Counted from the first letter of the stretch, positions 1 through 5,906 are shown. The stretch is DNA of 6,818 bases from Deltaproteobacteria bacterium (GCA_003520425.1 DOUU01000054.1:22546-29363); one strand, 5' to 3'. Notes: generated by a model from the sequence alone, not told the origin. A program made the numbers and translations.

Positions 1-524
1 ATGAGCTCCCGGTGCAGGGCCTCGGTGAGGCCGACCACCGCGAACTTCGCGGCGCAGTAGATGCCGAGCCACTGCATCCCGACGAGTCCGGCCATCGAGG
101 CGGTATTCACCACATGGCCCCCTTCGTGCTGCTCGATCAAACGGGGCACGAAGGCCTCCACGCCGTGCACCACACCCCAGAAGTCGACGTTCATGGTGAA
201 CTCCCAATCCTCGTGGCGTGCCTTTGCCATCTCGCCCAGCAGGGCGATGCCCGCGTTGTTGCAGACGATGTGCGCGGCGCCAAAACGCCGAAAGGTCGCG
301 TCGGCGAGAGCGTGGACGCTCGACCTCAGCGAAACGTCGGTGGGAACCCCAAGGACGGCTGCCCCCGCGCTCGCGAGCTCGCGCTCCATCGCCGCAAGAC
401 CCTGTTCATCGATGTCCGCCAGCACGATTTTGGCCCCGCGTGCCACGAAGGCACGGGCCATCGCGGCACCGATCCCACTCGCCCCTCCTGTAATGACCGC
501 GACGCGATTGCGAAACACGTCCAT
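1..524 (-). CDS. SDR-family NAD(P)-dependent oxidoreductase, C-terminus cut by the window edge
   Basis: The reverse strand from the ATG at 524 is open for 174 codons to the window edge, so the C-terminus is missing. Classical short-chain dehydrogenase signatures appear in order: TGGASGIG cofactor loop (residues 12-19), an acidic residue after the second beta strand (ADID, D37) that favours NAD over NADP, NNAG (89-92), N112, catalytic S143 and the YCAAK motif (Y156, K160). About 70 C-terminal residues that set substrate choice are outside the window, so the substrate cannot be named. These enzymes are usually cytosolic oxidoreductases acting on alcohol/ketone pairs. The start is supported by an AGGGAG ribosome site 6 bases upstream. 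It lies 15 bp after the stop of the small membrane protein at 540-848, so the two are probably co-transcribed. The SDR assignment is firm; NAD preference is inference. Confidence 0.93.
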   Translation of the reverse strand, partial: MDVFRNRVAVITGGASGIGAAMARAFVARGAKIVLADIDEQGLAAMERELASAGAAVLGVPTDVSLRSSVHALADATFRRFGAAHIVCNNAGIALLGEMAKARHEDWEFTMNVDFWGVVHGVEAFVPRLIEQHEGGHVVNTASMAGLVGMQWLGIYCAAKFAVVGLTEALHREL

Positions 525-539
525 CTCGTCTCCCTGGAC

Positions 540-848
540 CTAACGAAGCGTGCAGCCGAGCCCGTCGTGGTACTCGGCCCGCGCACTGCGCACGAGGAGC
601 GCTCTCGAGTCGACGGCGCGCCCCGCAAGATCCACCTGCGCCTGGAAAAGACCCATGTAAGTGCCGAGATCTTCGCGCAGGCACGAAGTGGCATCGCGCC
701 CAGAGACGAAGACGCACGAGCAGAGCACCTTTGCGGTGTAGCCCGAAATGATCTCGCCACCCCGCCACGCCAGCCACGCGAAGACAAAGAGCAGGAGCGC
801 CGCGAAAAGCGCGATCCCCCGAGCGATGCGTCGAGCCGTGCGGTTCAT
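540..848 (-). CDS. Small membrane-anchored protein resembling the N-terminal module of NylB-like serine hydrolases
   Basis: This 102-residue protein has a short basic N-terminus (RTARRIAR), one hydrophobic helix (about residues 11-28) that would anchor it or act as an uncleaved signal, and a small exported domain. The exported part carries GYTAKVLCSCVFVSGR (36-51), a REDL segment (58-61) and a GLGCT ending (96-100), with four cysteines (43, 45, 56, 99). From memory, the pattern GY-AK-LCS-VFVSGR ... GLGCTL is the first ~100 residues of longer serine hydrolases whose catalytic part resembles the divergent gene at 893-2065. Here a stop follows immediately after GLGCTLR. An in-frame ATG at 848 has AAGGA about 13 bases upstream, which is a weak spacing. 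The SDR gene follows 15 bp downstream. It has no enzymatic motif of its own, and its function is unknown; a partner or regulator of the hydrolase is inferred. A real gene is favoured by the coherent transmembrane-plus-domain layout. Confidence 0.75.
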   Translation of the reverse strand: MNRTARRIARGIALFAALLLFVFAWLAWRGGEIISGYTAKVLCSCVFVSGRDATSCLREDLGTYMGLFQAQVDLAGRAVDSRALLVRSARAEYHDGLGCTLR

Positions 849-862
849 GGGTCTCGGTCGTT

Positions 863-888
863 CCTTCGTGCGCGCCTTGCGCCGAAGG
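863..888. repeat. Inverted repeat in the 44-bp divergent intergenic gap
   Basis: CCTTCG at 863-868 and CGAAGG at 883-888 form perfect 6-bp arms around a 14-bp centre, between the divergent genes starting at 848 (minus) and 893 (plus). Read outward on each strand, each arm supplies the purine-rich CGAAGG that could serve as ribosome site for the gene on that side, which may be the whole reason for the symmetry. The gap is too short to hold two separate promoters, so these must overlap each other or the coding ends. No convincing -35/-10 pair is visible. An operator role is possible but unsupported. Confidence 0.3.
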
Positions 889-892
889 TATC

Positions 893-2065
893 ATGCGCGG
901 TGCGATGGCTCTTTGGGCGCGTGGGTGGCGGCACGGGTCTTGGCTGTGCGCGCTCTTGTCCCCGCTCTCAGCCGCGGCCGCGCAGCCAGCCCTCGTCCCG
1001 CTCCCCCCGCAGCCGGCCAGCATCGCATTCCCGACGGTCGACTGGGAGGTGGCGGGGCCCGCGAGCGACGGCGAAGCCGCGCGCCTGTCCCGTGCCCTCG
1101 GCGACGCCTTCTCCGAGCCCGAACCGGCGCGACCCCGCCGCACGCGGGCGGTCGTTGTCGTCCATGGCGGGCGCATCGTCGCAGAGCGCTACGCGCCAGG
1201 CTTCGGGCCGGAAACGCCCCTGCTTGGCTGGTCCATGACAAAGAGCTTGACCAACGCGCTCTGCGGGATCCTCGTGCGTCAGGGCAAGCTCGACCTCTCC
1301 GCGCCGGCACCGGTGCCCGAGTGGGATCGTCCCGGCGACGCGCGGCGGAGCATCACCGTCGACCTCTTGCTGCGTCAGTCGAGCGGCCTGCGTTGGAACG
1401 AGGTCTACGAAACCTCTCCTTTCGACTCGAGCGTGATCGCCATGCTGTATGGACTCGGGCACCGGGACATGGCGGCCTTCGCTGCGTCGCAGCCCCTCGC
1501 CCATCCTCCAGGCACGTTCTGGTCGTACTCGAGCGGGACGACGCTCATCCTCTCGCGCATCCTGCGCTCGTTGATCGGAAGCGACGCGGACTATCACGCG
1601 TTCCCGCGCCGGGAGCTTTTCGGGCGTCTCGGGATGAGGAGCGCGTTGATGGAGCCCGACGCCGCAGGAACCTTCGTCGGCTCCTCCTACAGCTACGCGA
1701 CGGCGCGCGATTGGGCGCGCTTTGGGCTGCTCTACCTGCGCGACGGCGTCTGGGAGGGCGCACGCATCCTGCCCGCGGGATGGGTGGACTACACGCGGAC
1801 ACCGGCGCCTGCGGCACCGCACGGAGAGTATGGGGCGCACTTCTGGCTCAACGCCGGCGCTTTGGCCCGGGGCGCCCCCCGCCCGGACCCGCGCGCTCCC
1901 GCCGACCTGTTCTACGCGAGCGGTCACGACGGGCAAGTGGTCGCGATTGTTCCATCGCGTGACCTTGTGATCGTGCGGGCCGGCCTCACGCCCGATGACG
2001 GGCGCTACGACGTCAACGGCTTCGTGGCCGAGCTGGTGGCGGCCTTCACTCCCGTCGCTCCCTGA
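893..2065 (+). CDS. Secreted beta-lactamase-fold serine hydrolase (NylB / class C-like esterase family)
   Basis: The 390-residue product belongs to the serine beta-lactamase-like family (PF00144: esterases, D-aminopeptidases, 6-aminohexanoate-dimer hydrolase). The SMTK motif (S114 nucleophile, K117 general base) lies in GWSMTKSLTNAL; Y212 of FWSYSSGT is the YxN/YxS tyrosine; GHDGQ (344-348) replaces the KTG triad; TRAVVVVHGGRIVAERY (84-100) is the usual core strand. Length and motif spacing resemble NylB (about 392 residues), but the substrate is not predictable. The start has a hydrophobic stretch WLCALLSPLSAAAA (17-30), a signal peptide probably cleaved after the Ala run, so the enzyme is periplasmic or secreted. 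ATG 893 is chosen for GAAGG at 884-888, though only 4 bases away; ATG 905 is an alternative that keeps the signal peptide. It is divergent from the small anchored protein at 540-848, which looks like its missing N-terminal module. Confidence 0.9.
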   Translation: MRGAMALWARGWRHGSWLCALLSPLSAAAAQPALVPLPPQPASIAFPTVDWEVAGPASDGEAARLSRALGDAFSEPEPARPRRTRAVVVVHGGRIVAERYAPGFGPETPLLGWSMTKSLTNALCGILVRQGKLDLSAPAPVPEWDRPGDARRSITVDLLLRQSSGLRWNEVYETSPFDSSVIAMLYGLGHRDMAAFAASQPLAHPPGTFWSYSSGTTLILSRILRSLIGSDADYHAFPRRELFGRLGMRSALMEPDAAGTFVGSSYSYATARDWARFGLLYLRDGVWEGARILPAGWVDYTRTPAPAAPHGEYGAHFWLNAGALARGAPRPDPRAPADLFYASGHDGQVVAIVPSRDLVIVRAGLTPDDGRYDVNGFVAELVAAFTPVAP

Positions 2066-2078
2066 GCCCGGGCCTCAG
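2062..2078. terminator. Palindrome spanning two convergent stop codons
   Basis: CTGAG at 2062-2066 pairs with CTCAG at 2074-2078, with a fully self-complementary GCCCGGGC (2066-2073) inside. The TGA stop of the plus-strand hydrolase (2063-2065) sits in one arm and the TGA stop of the minus-strand CBS gene (2075-2077) in the other, with 9 bp between the genes. It could act as a bidirectional stop hairpin, but neither strand has a proper U-tract after it, so intrinsic termination is only weakly supported. Confidence 0.3.
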
Positions 2079-2512
2079 CCTTTGGCGGCGAGGCTCACGA
2101 AGTCACCCTCGGTCAGAATTCCAACCAGCTTGCCGCCCTCCACGACTGGAAGGCAACCGAGCTTGCGGTGGGTCATGAGGCGCGCGGCCTCGACGAGGGG
2201 CGTGTCGGGGGTCGTGGTGATGAGCTCGGTCGTCATCACCTCCTTCACAAACAGCATGTCGAGGAGCTTTTGCTGGGCGCGCGTGCCGTAGCCGAGCGCG
2301 CGCGCGAGCGAGCCTCGGAACAGATCGCGCAGGCTCACGAGCCCCACGAGCTTCGTCTCGTCGTCGTCCTCGACCACGGGGAGATGACGAATCCGGCCAA
2401 GACGCATGACATCATCGACGTGCGACAGCCGGTCATTGCGCCGCACGGACGTGACCTCATGGGTCATGAGGTCGCGGACATAGATCGCGGGGCTCGCCTT
2501 CGACACCGCCAT
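2075..2512 (-). CDS. CBS-domain pair protein
   Basis: A 145-residue soluble protein consisting almost entirely of two CBS motifs, about residues 10-68 and 88-143. Each opens with a VxDLMT/VKEVMT helix and closes with the nucleotide-binding pattern GxxS/TxxD: GLVSLRD (57-63) and GILTEGD (131-137). The strands RHLPVVED (42-49) and GCLPVVEGG (119-127) are typical of the fold. Stand-alone CBS pairs usually dimerise and bind AMP, ATP or related adenylates as energy sensors; the partner here is unknown. The start is the first ATG after an in-frame TAG, and no Shine-Dalgarno sequence is visible (CTCGCTCC precedes it), so translation probably depends on coupling with the desaturase gene that ends 17 bp upstream. 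That position makes it the last gene of the regulator-desaturase operon. An energy-sensing link to lipid metabolism is inference. Confidence 0.9.
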   Translation of the reverse strand: MAVSKASPAIYVRDLMTHEVTSVRRNDRLSHVDDVMRLGRIRHLPVVEDDDETKLVGLVSLRDLFRGSLARALGYGTRAQQKLLDMLFVKEVMTTELITTTPDTPLVEAARLMTHRKLGCLPVVEGGKLVGILTEGDFVSLAAKG

Positions 2513-2529
2513 GGAGCGAGTCTAAGGGA

Positions 2530-3549
2530 TCAGAAGGGTGGCCGCTGCGTCAGGGCGGTTTCGGTCGGGCCCGAGGTCTGCGATGCGGCTGCTCCCTTGG
2601 GGCGAGAGGACGCGAGGCGCAGCACCGCGGGATAGCCCTGGGTGACGCACGCCCCTTCGAGCTGACCGCGCTGCCGCAGGAGGCGATGCAGGCGCGGCAG
2701 GTGATAGTGCGGAACGGTCATGAGAAGGTGGTGCTCGAGGTGATAGTTCACACGGTTCGGCGCGATGAAGACCCGCTCCCACCAGCGCGCGAGCGTGGTC
2801 CGGGTATTGCGAAGCTCGTCGGCCGGGTCGGGCACCATGCCGTGCTCGGCGATGGAACGGATCCGCATGACCAAGCTGTACGTCGTGAGCCATGCTGCGG
2901 GCCAAAGCAGGTAGAGCGCGGGAAAGCCGGCCACGGCGCACAGACCGAACAGCACGGCGTTGGTGATCGCCACTCCGCGCAGGTTCGCAAGGCCGCCCCC
3001 GTCGCGTCGCCGCACCTTTCCGCGGGAAAGCCCGAGATCCCGGCGCAGGGTGGCCACCGCGCGCTTGACGCCCGTGCGACCCGTCAGGTCGCGAAAGACC
3101 TTTCGGCGCAGGCTCGCGCGGGTCACCGGGAAGGGAGCGGCGAGGCCGAGGTCGGGGTCCTCGGCGGTCCCGGTCTTGGCGTGGTGCTGCAGGTGGTACG
3201 CGCGGTAGGGGTGAAGGTCACCCCACACCGGATAGGCACAGAGCCAGTTTCCAGCCCAATCATTGAAGCGGCGGTTGCGGAAGAGCGTGCGGTGGGCGGC
3301 TTCGTGCATGAGGACCGCCAGACCAAGCTGGCGCCCTCCGATCACAAAGAGCGCGAGAACGACCGTAAGCGGGTTGGGCCAGCGCGCGACCAGCGCGAAC
3401 GACGCGGCGATCAAGCTCCAATCCGCAAGGAGCGAGAGCCACGAGTGCCAATCCTGCAGTTCCAGCAGCTCCTCCATCTCGTCCCGATGGAGCGAGCGCA
3501 GCCAGGGCTTCTCCGCGCTCTCGCTCGGCGCGGCGATCGACGAGCTCAT
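2530..3549 (-). CDS. Membrane fatty acid desaturase (di-iron, three histidine boxes)
   Basis: A 339-residue integral membrane protein of the fatty acid desaturase superfamily (PF00487), which uses a non-haem di-iron centre to insert a double bond in an acyl chain, or occasionally to hydroxylate. The three histidine boxes are HEAAH (82-86), HLQHH (119-123) and HLEHH (270-274), with a further EH at 235-236. Hydrophobic segments lie at about 42-54, 60-80, 97-108, 194-215 and 216-229. The conserved TAEDPDLGLAAPFPVTRASL (128-147) follows box two. Regiospecificity and substrate (acyl-lipid or acyl-CoA) cannot be read from sequence; a carotenoid hydroxylase is less likely. The ATG at 3549 is preferred over more upstream in-frame starts because it has GGAGG 6 bases ahead and leaves no non-homologous extension. 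That ATG overlaps the TGA of the PaaX-type gene (ATGA), so the two are translationally coupled. The Ala/Ser/Thr-rich tail after 312 looks disordered. Confidence 0.92.
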   Translation of the reverse strand: MSSSIAAPSESAEKPWLRSLHRDEMEELLELQDWHSWLSLLADWSLIAASFALVARWPNPLTVVLALFVIGGRQLGLAVLMHEAAHRTLFRNRRFNDWAGNWLCAYPVWGDLHPYRAYHLQHHAKTGTAEDPDLGLAAPFPVTRASLRRKVFRDLTGRTGVKRAVATLRRDLGLSRGKVRRRDGGGLANLRGVAITNAVLFGLCAVAGFPALYLLWPAAWLTTYSLVMRIRSIAEHGMVPDPADELRNTRTTLARWWERVFIAPNRVNYHLEHHLLMTVPHYHLPRLHRLLRQRGQLEGACVTQGYPAVLRLASSRPKGAAASQTSGPTETALTQRPPF

Positions 3550-4439
3550 GACCACCCTCCTGCCACGGCGAGCGTCGCCGCCGCATCGGTCATCCGCAGG
3601 TCCTGGGCACCGCGCGAGTGGCGCACGCCATGCTGGTCGAGAAACTCCGCCCAGGCCGCCCGGCCGATTCGATCGTAGCGGCGCATTTCGTCCAAGAGCG
3701 CGCTCCGGTCGGCCGACGGGCAGATCTCTTCGGGCAGGAGCGGGTCCAGGGCGAGCTGTCGGATCACCCGGCCGCCGCATAGGAAGGATTCGACCATGGC
3801 CTCTCGCGCGTCCAGCCGAGCGAAACGCTCCGCGCTGCGGCGGAGAGCTTCGCGAGCGTCTTGGTAACCCCTCTCGAGGGCGCGGGAGTCCCAGAGCCCT
3901 CGCGCCTTTCCATCGGTTGCAGGATCGAGCTCTTGCAGCGAGGCCACGAGCACGCCGGATCCGAGTCCGAGACCCGAAAGCGTCGCGCGAGCATGAGCGA
4001 CGCCCCCCACGAGGTTGTCGGGACGCACGCTCAAACTCGGCGCGAGCGGGCGGAAACCGAGGAAGCGAAGGGCTCGCGCGCTGCGACGGCCGCTTTCACG
4101 CACGCGATCCCCGCCCGGCGCTGCGAACGCGGCGATCCAGCCGCCCCCCCAGACGCGTGTCTTCTCTCCCAGGCGGCGCCACGAGGTGACCTGCTGTTCG
4201 ATCGCCCCCGCCGCGAAACCCAAGCGGTAGCGGCCGCGCTCGTCTCGCTCCACGAGGCCTCGGGCGAGCAGCCGGGCGAGCGCCACGCGTACGCTGTTGC
4301 CCCCGATTCCGAAAAGCTCTCCCGCCTCCACCAGCGCCCGCACCGGCATTGAGCCGCGGCGCAGGGTCGAAAGCAGGTCGAGCACAAGGCTCCCGGCGCG
4401 CGGAACGGCGGGGCTCGATATGGTCTTCTCGCGGCGCAC
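3546..4439 (-). CDS. PaaX-family transcriptional regulator
   Basis: The 297-residue product has the layout of PaaX, the repressor of phenylacetate catabolism that is released by phenylacetyl-CoA. An N-terminal winged helix-turn-helix (about 16-73) contains GIGGNSVRVALARLLARGLVER, with the basic wing RDERGRYRLG. A middle domain begins at VWGGGWIAAFAAPGGDR and includes LRFLGFRPLAPSLSVRPDN (124-142). A C-terminal domain has LWDSRALERGY (182-192) and LALDPLLPEEICP (229-241), the family's DP-LP--L-P motif. Open reading continues far upstream, but that part overlaps the promoter and the divergent gene; the GTG at 4439 is the first start that keeps the whole DNA-binding domain. It has no Shine-Dalgarno and begins about 8 bases after a -10 box, suggesting a leaderless message. 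The ligand is unknown; an acyl- or aryl-CoA is inferred from the family and the neighbouring crotonase. Confidence 0.88.
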   Translation of the reverse strand: MRREKTISSPAVPRAGSLVLDLLSTLRRGSMPVRALVEAGELFGIGGNSVRVALARLLARGLVERDERGRYRLGFAAGAIEQQVTSWRRLGEKTRVWGGGWIAAFAAPGGDRVRESGRRSARALRFLGFRPLAPSLSVRPDNLVGGVAHARATLSGLGLGSGVLVASLQELDPATDGKARGLWDSRALERGYQDAREALRRSAERFARLDAREAMVESFLCGGRVIRQLALDPLLPEEICPSADRSALLDEMRRYDRIGRAAWAEFLDQHGVRHSRGAQDLRMTDAAATLAVAGGWS

Positions 4440-4446
4440 GAGGTCT

Positions 4447-4475
4447 ATATTACAGAAATCGGAAGAGATCTGCAA
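4447..4475 (-). promoter_or_regulatory. Sigma70-type promoter of the PaaX-family gene
   Basis: On the minus strand TTGCAG (4475-4470) is followed after exactly 17 bp by TAATAT (4452-4447), close to the TTGACA-17-TATAAT consensus and in the only AT-rich patch of the window. Transcription would start at about 4440, at or within one or two bases of the GTG start at 4439, giving a leaderless or nearly leaderless mRNA. The -10 box lies within the left arm of the inverted repeat at 4448-4486. Confidence 0.65.
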
Positions 4476-4486
4476 TTTTTGTAATA
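4448..4486. promoter_or_regulatory. Inverted repeat, likely operator of the PaaX-type regulator
   Basis: TATTACAGAAAT at 4448-4459 and ATTTTTGTAATA at 4475-4486 are inverted copies matching at 11 of 12 bases, separated by 15 bp (arm centres 27 bp apart). They lie between the divergent regulator gene (start 4439) and the crotonase gene (start 4516). The left arm covers the regulator's own -10 box, and the right arm contains TAATAA at 4482-4487, a candidate -10 for the crotonase; no clear -35 is seen for that direction. A dimeric repressor bound here would block both directions. Binding by the adjacent PaaX-type protein is inference from position and symmetry. Confidence 0.6.
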
Positions 4487-4515
4487 AATCGGCTGCTGCC
4501 AGGGAGGACCTCCAT

Positions 4516-5307
4516 ATGGACGAGCTTCTTTTCACGCGCGACGGGGCGGTGGCCACGCTCACGCTCAACCGTCCGGACCGGCTCAACGCCATCTCGTCAG
4601 GCATGCTGGACGCCCTCTCGCGGGCTCTTGTGGATTGCGACCGTGACCCCGGCGTGCGCGTGGTGGTGCTGACCGGTGCGGGCAAGGGCTTCTGCGCCGG
4701 CCTCGACCTCAAGGATGTGGCGGCCGGGAAGGGCTTCGGCAGCGCCGGCGAGATCGCAGATCTGGGCAGGTTTGATCTGCGCGACGCTCCGCCCATCGTG
4801 CTTCACAACCTCGACAAGCCCACGATCTGCGCCTTGAACGGTGCCGCGGCGGGCTACGGGATGGATCTCGCCTTGGGTTGCGACATCCGGATCGCGGCCG
4901 CCCGCGCGAAGCTGGCGCCGGCCTTTGCGAAGCGCGGCGTCTTGCCCGAGAGCGGGGGGACTTGGCTTCTGCCCCGGCTTGTGGGTTGGTCACGCGCCTG
5001 CGAGATCGCCTTCACCGGACGCACGCTCCCGGCCGAGGAGTGCCTGTCTCTTGGACTGGTCTCCCGCGTGGTGCCCGACGAGCTCCTCGCAAAGGAAGTC
5101 CATGCTCTCGCGATGGAGATTGCCGCCAACGCGCCGCTCGCCGTCCAGGCGACGAAGCGCATGATGCGTCTCGGCCAGGACGAAACCTTCGAGGCCAACG
5201 TGCACCACGTCTTTCTGCAGGTTCTGCCGCTCTTGCGCAGCCGGGATTTCAAGGAGGGCGTGGCGGCCTTCGCGCAGGGGCGCGCCCCGAAGTTCGAGGG
5301 GCGCTGA
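4516..5307 (+). CDS. Enoyl-CoA hydratase/isomerase (crotonase family), PaaG-like
   Basis: A 263-residue crotonase of standard length, acting on a CoA thioester in the cytosol. Motifs in order: TLTLNRPDRLNAIS (14-27), VVVLTGAGKGFCAGLDL (49-65, first oxyanion-hole segment), ALNGAAAGYGMDLALGCDIR (106-125, second oxyanion segment) and LPESGGTWLLPRLVG (143-157). Aligned by eye with rat mitochondrial hydratase, catalytic Glu144 corresponds to D117 and Glu164 to F137, so the classic hydratase pair is not intact. An acidic residue (E145) stands where PaaG-type isomerases carry the Asp of VPDSGG, and GGTWLLPRLVG is also PaaG-like. An isomerase, or a hydratase of unusual mechanism, is therefore more likely than a textbook enoyl-CoA hydratase. 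ATG 4516 has a strong AGGGAGGA site 7 bases upstream. It is divergent from the PaaX-type gene across the inverted repeat, which suggests control by that regulator. Confidence 0.9.
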   Translation: MDELLFTRDGAVATLTLNRPDRLNAISSGMLDALSRALVDCDRDPGVRVVVLTGAGKGFCAGLDLKDVAAGKGFGSAGEIADLGRFDLRDAPPIVLHNLDKPTICALNGAAAGYGMDLALGCDIRIAAARAKLAPAFAKRGVLPESGGTWLLPRLVGWSRACEIAFTGRTLPAEECLSLGLVSRVVPDELLAKEVHALAMEIAANAPLAVQATKRMMRLGQDETFEANVHHVFLQVLPLLRSRDFKEGVAAFAQGRAPKFEGR

Positions 5308-5372
5308 GGACGAGGAGGCCTCGCAGCTCGTACGGCAAGGGACCCTCCGTCCAAGGCGCACCGCACGCCCTC

Positions 5373-5400
5373 TTCTGGCAGTGCGCCAGCGGGTTATGCT
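5373..5400 (+). promoter_or_regulatory. Possible promoter for the small lipoprotein gene
   Basis: TTCTGG (5373-5378) and TATGCT (5395-5400) are spaced by 16 bp and sit just before the AAGGAGG site at 5414-5420. The match to consensus is only moderate. The 118-bp gap after the crotonase gene otherwise holds short GC hairpins (for example CTGGC 5375-5379 with GCCAG 5385-5389) and no terminator with a T-run, so read-through from the crotonase gene is also possible. Confidence 0.25.
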
Positions 5401-5426
5401 GCGCCCCGGCGGGAAGGAGGGGGGCC

Positions 5427-5906
5427 ATGCATTTTTCGACTCGGCGTCGGCTCGTGCGCCGGGCGGCGCTCGCCGCCGCTCTCGCGACACTTTCTTGTGG
5501 GAGAAGAGAAGCGGCTGCGCCGGCGGCGCCTGACGCGCGCGCTCCCGCCACCGCGCCGGCTGCGAGCTCGACGGCTCCGCAGGGAGTCCCGGAACGCGGG
5601 ACGCCGCTCCAAGACCTCCCCGCCGACCTCCCGAGCTATCCCGGGGCGAGCGTCGTCTCGAGCTCACGTGCGCCCGGGCAAGGACTCTCGGTCGCCTTCC
5701 AAGCCAAGGAGAGCCCCGAGAAGGTCTTCGAGTTCTACCGGCAAAAGCTCGCGGAGCAGGGCTGGAACGTGAAGGGCGAGATGACCTCTGCGGATCAGCG
5801 GATGTTGATCGCTGGAAAGGGAGATCGAAGGGCAAGCGTACTCGTGTCCGTGGGCGAGTCGGGTGAAACGGAGATCATGCTCACGCTCACCCACGAGGAG
5901 GGCTAG
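5427..5906 (+). CDS. Small putative lipoprotein with an LPxDLPxYPGA-type domain
   Basis: A 159-residue protein with a basic start (STRRRLVRRAA) and a hydrophobic stretch ending in LATLSCGRR. Cys24 is the probable lipidation site, though the lipobox (T at -3, L at -2, S at -1) is not ideal. A low-complexity Ala/Pro/Ser linker runs from about 28 to 55. The folded part (about 61-157) starts LPADLPSYPGASVVSS and contains SPEKVFEFYRQKLAEQGWNV (96-115), then alternating strands around MLIAGKGDR, ASVLVSVGE and EIMLTLTHE. Proteins with the pattern 'DLPxYPGA ... VxxFYxxxLxxxGW' recur as uncharacterised exported proteins; I know no assigned function. ATG 5427 is fixed by a strong AAGGAGG (5414-5420) 6 bases upstream. 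Co-transcription with the crotonase gene is possible but not evident. It converges on the transporter gene. Confidence 0.82.
   Translation: MHFSTRRRLVRRAALAAALATLSCGRREAAAPAAPDARAPATAPAASSTAPQGVPERGTPLQDLPADLPSYPGASVVSSSRAPGQGLSVAFQAKESPEKVFEFYRQKLAEQGWNVKGEMTSADQRMLIAGKGDRRASVLVSVGESGETEIMLTLTHEEG

Noticed and set aside
12..1238. Long plus-strand reading frame of 408 codons at the left end
   Set aside because: It is antisense to the SDR and small membrane protein and runs into the hydrolase gene out of frame. Its translation is His/Arg/Pro-rich with no motif, typical of a shadow frame in GC-rich DNA.
968..1936. Minus-strand reading frame of 322 codons inside the hydrolase gene
   Set aside because: The plus strand has an unambiguous serine hydrolase with all catalytic motifs; the antisense product is Arg-rich and motif-free.
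2686..3678. Plus-strand reading frame of 330 codons opposite the desaturase
   Set aside because: The three histidine boxes on the minus strand establish the desaturase; the opposite frame shows no domain or ribosome site.
3550..3780. N-terminal extension of the desaturase by 77 codons
   Set aside because: The extension overlaps the PaaX-type coding sequence, is Arg/Pro-rich, and the ATG at 3549 has a good GGAGG and an ATGA junction.
4440..4796. N-terminal extension of the PaaX-type regulator by 119 codons
   Set aside because: It would read through the promoter, the inverted repeat and the antisense of the crotonase start; the regulator family needs no such extension.
5311..5323. CGAGG-AGG-CCTCG hairpin after the crotonase stop as a terminator
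   Set aside because: The stem is only 5 bp with a 3-base loop and no T-run; such stems are expected by chance at this GC content.
4878..5426. Upstream extension of the lipoprotein frame
   Set aside because: It overlaps the crotonase coding region in another frame; the strong ribosome site and signal-like sequence at 5427 define the start.
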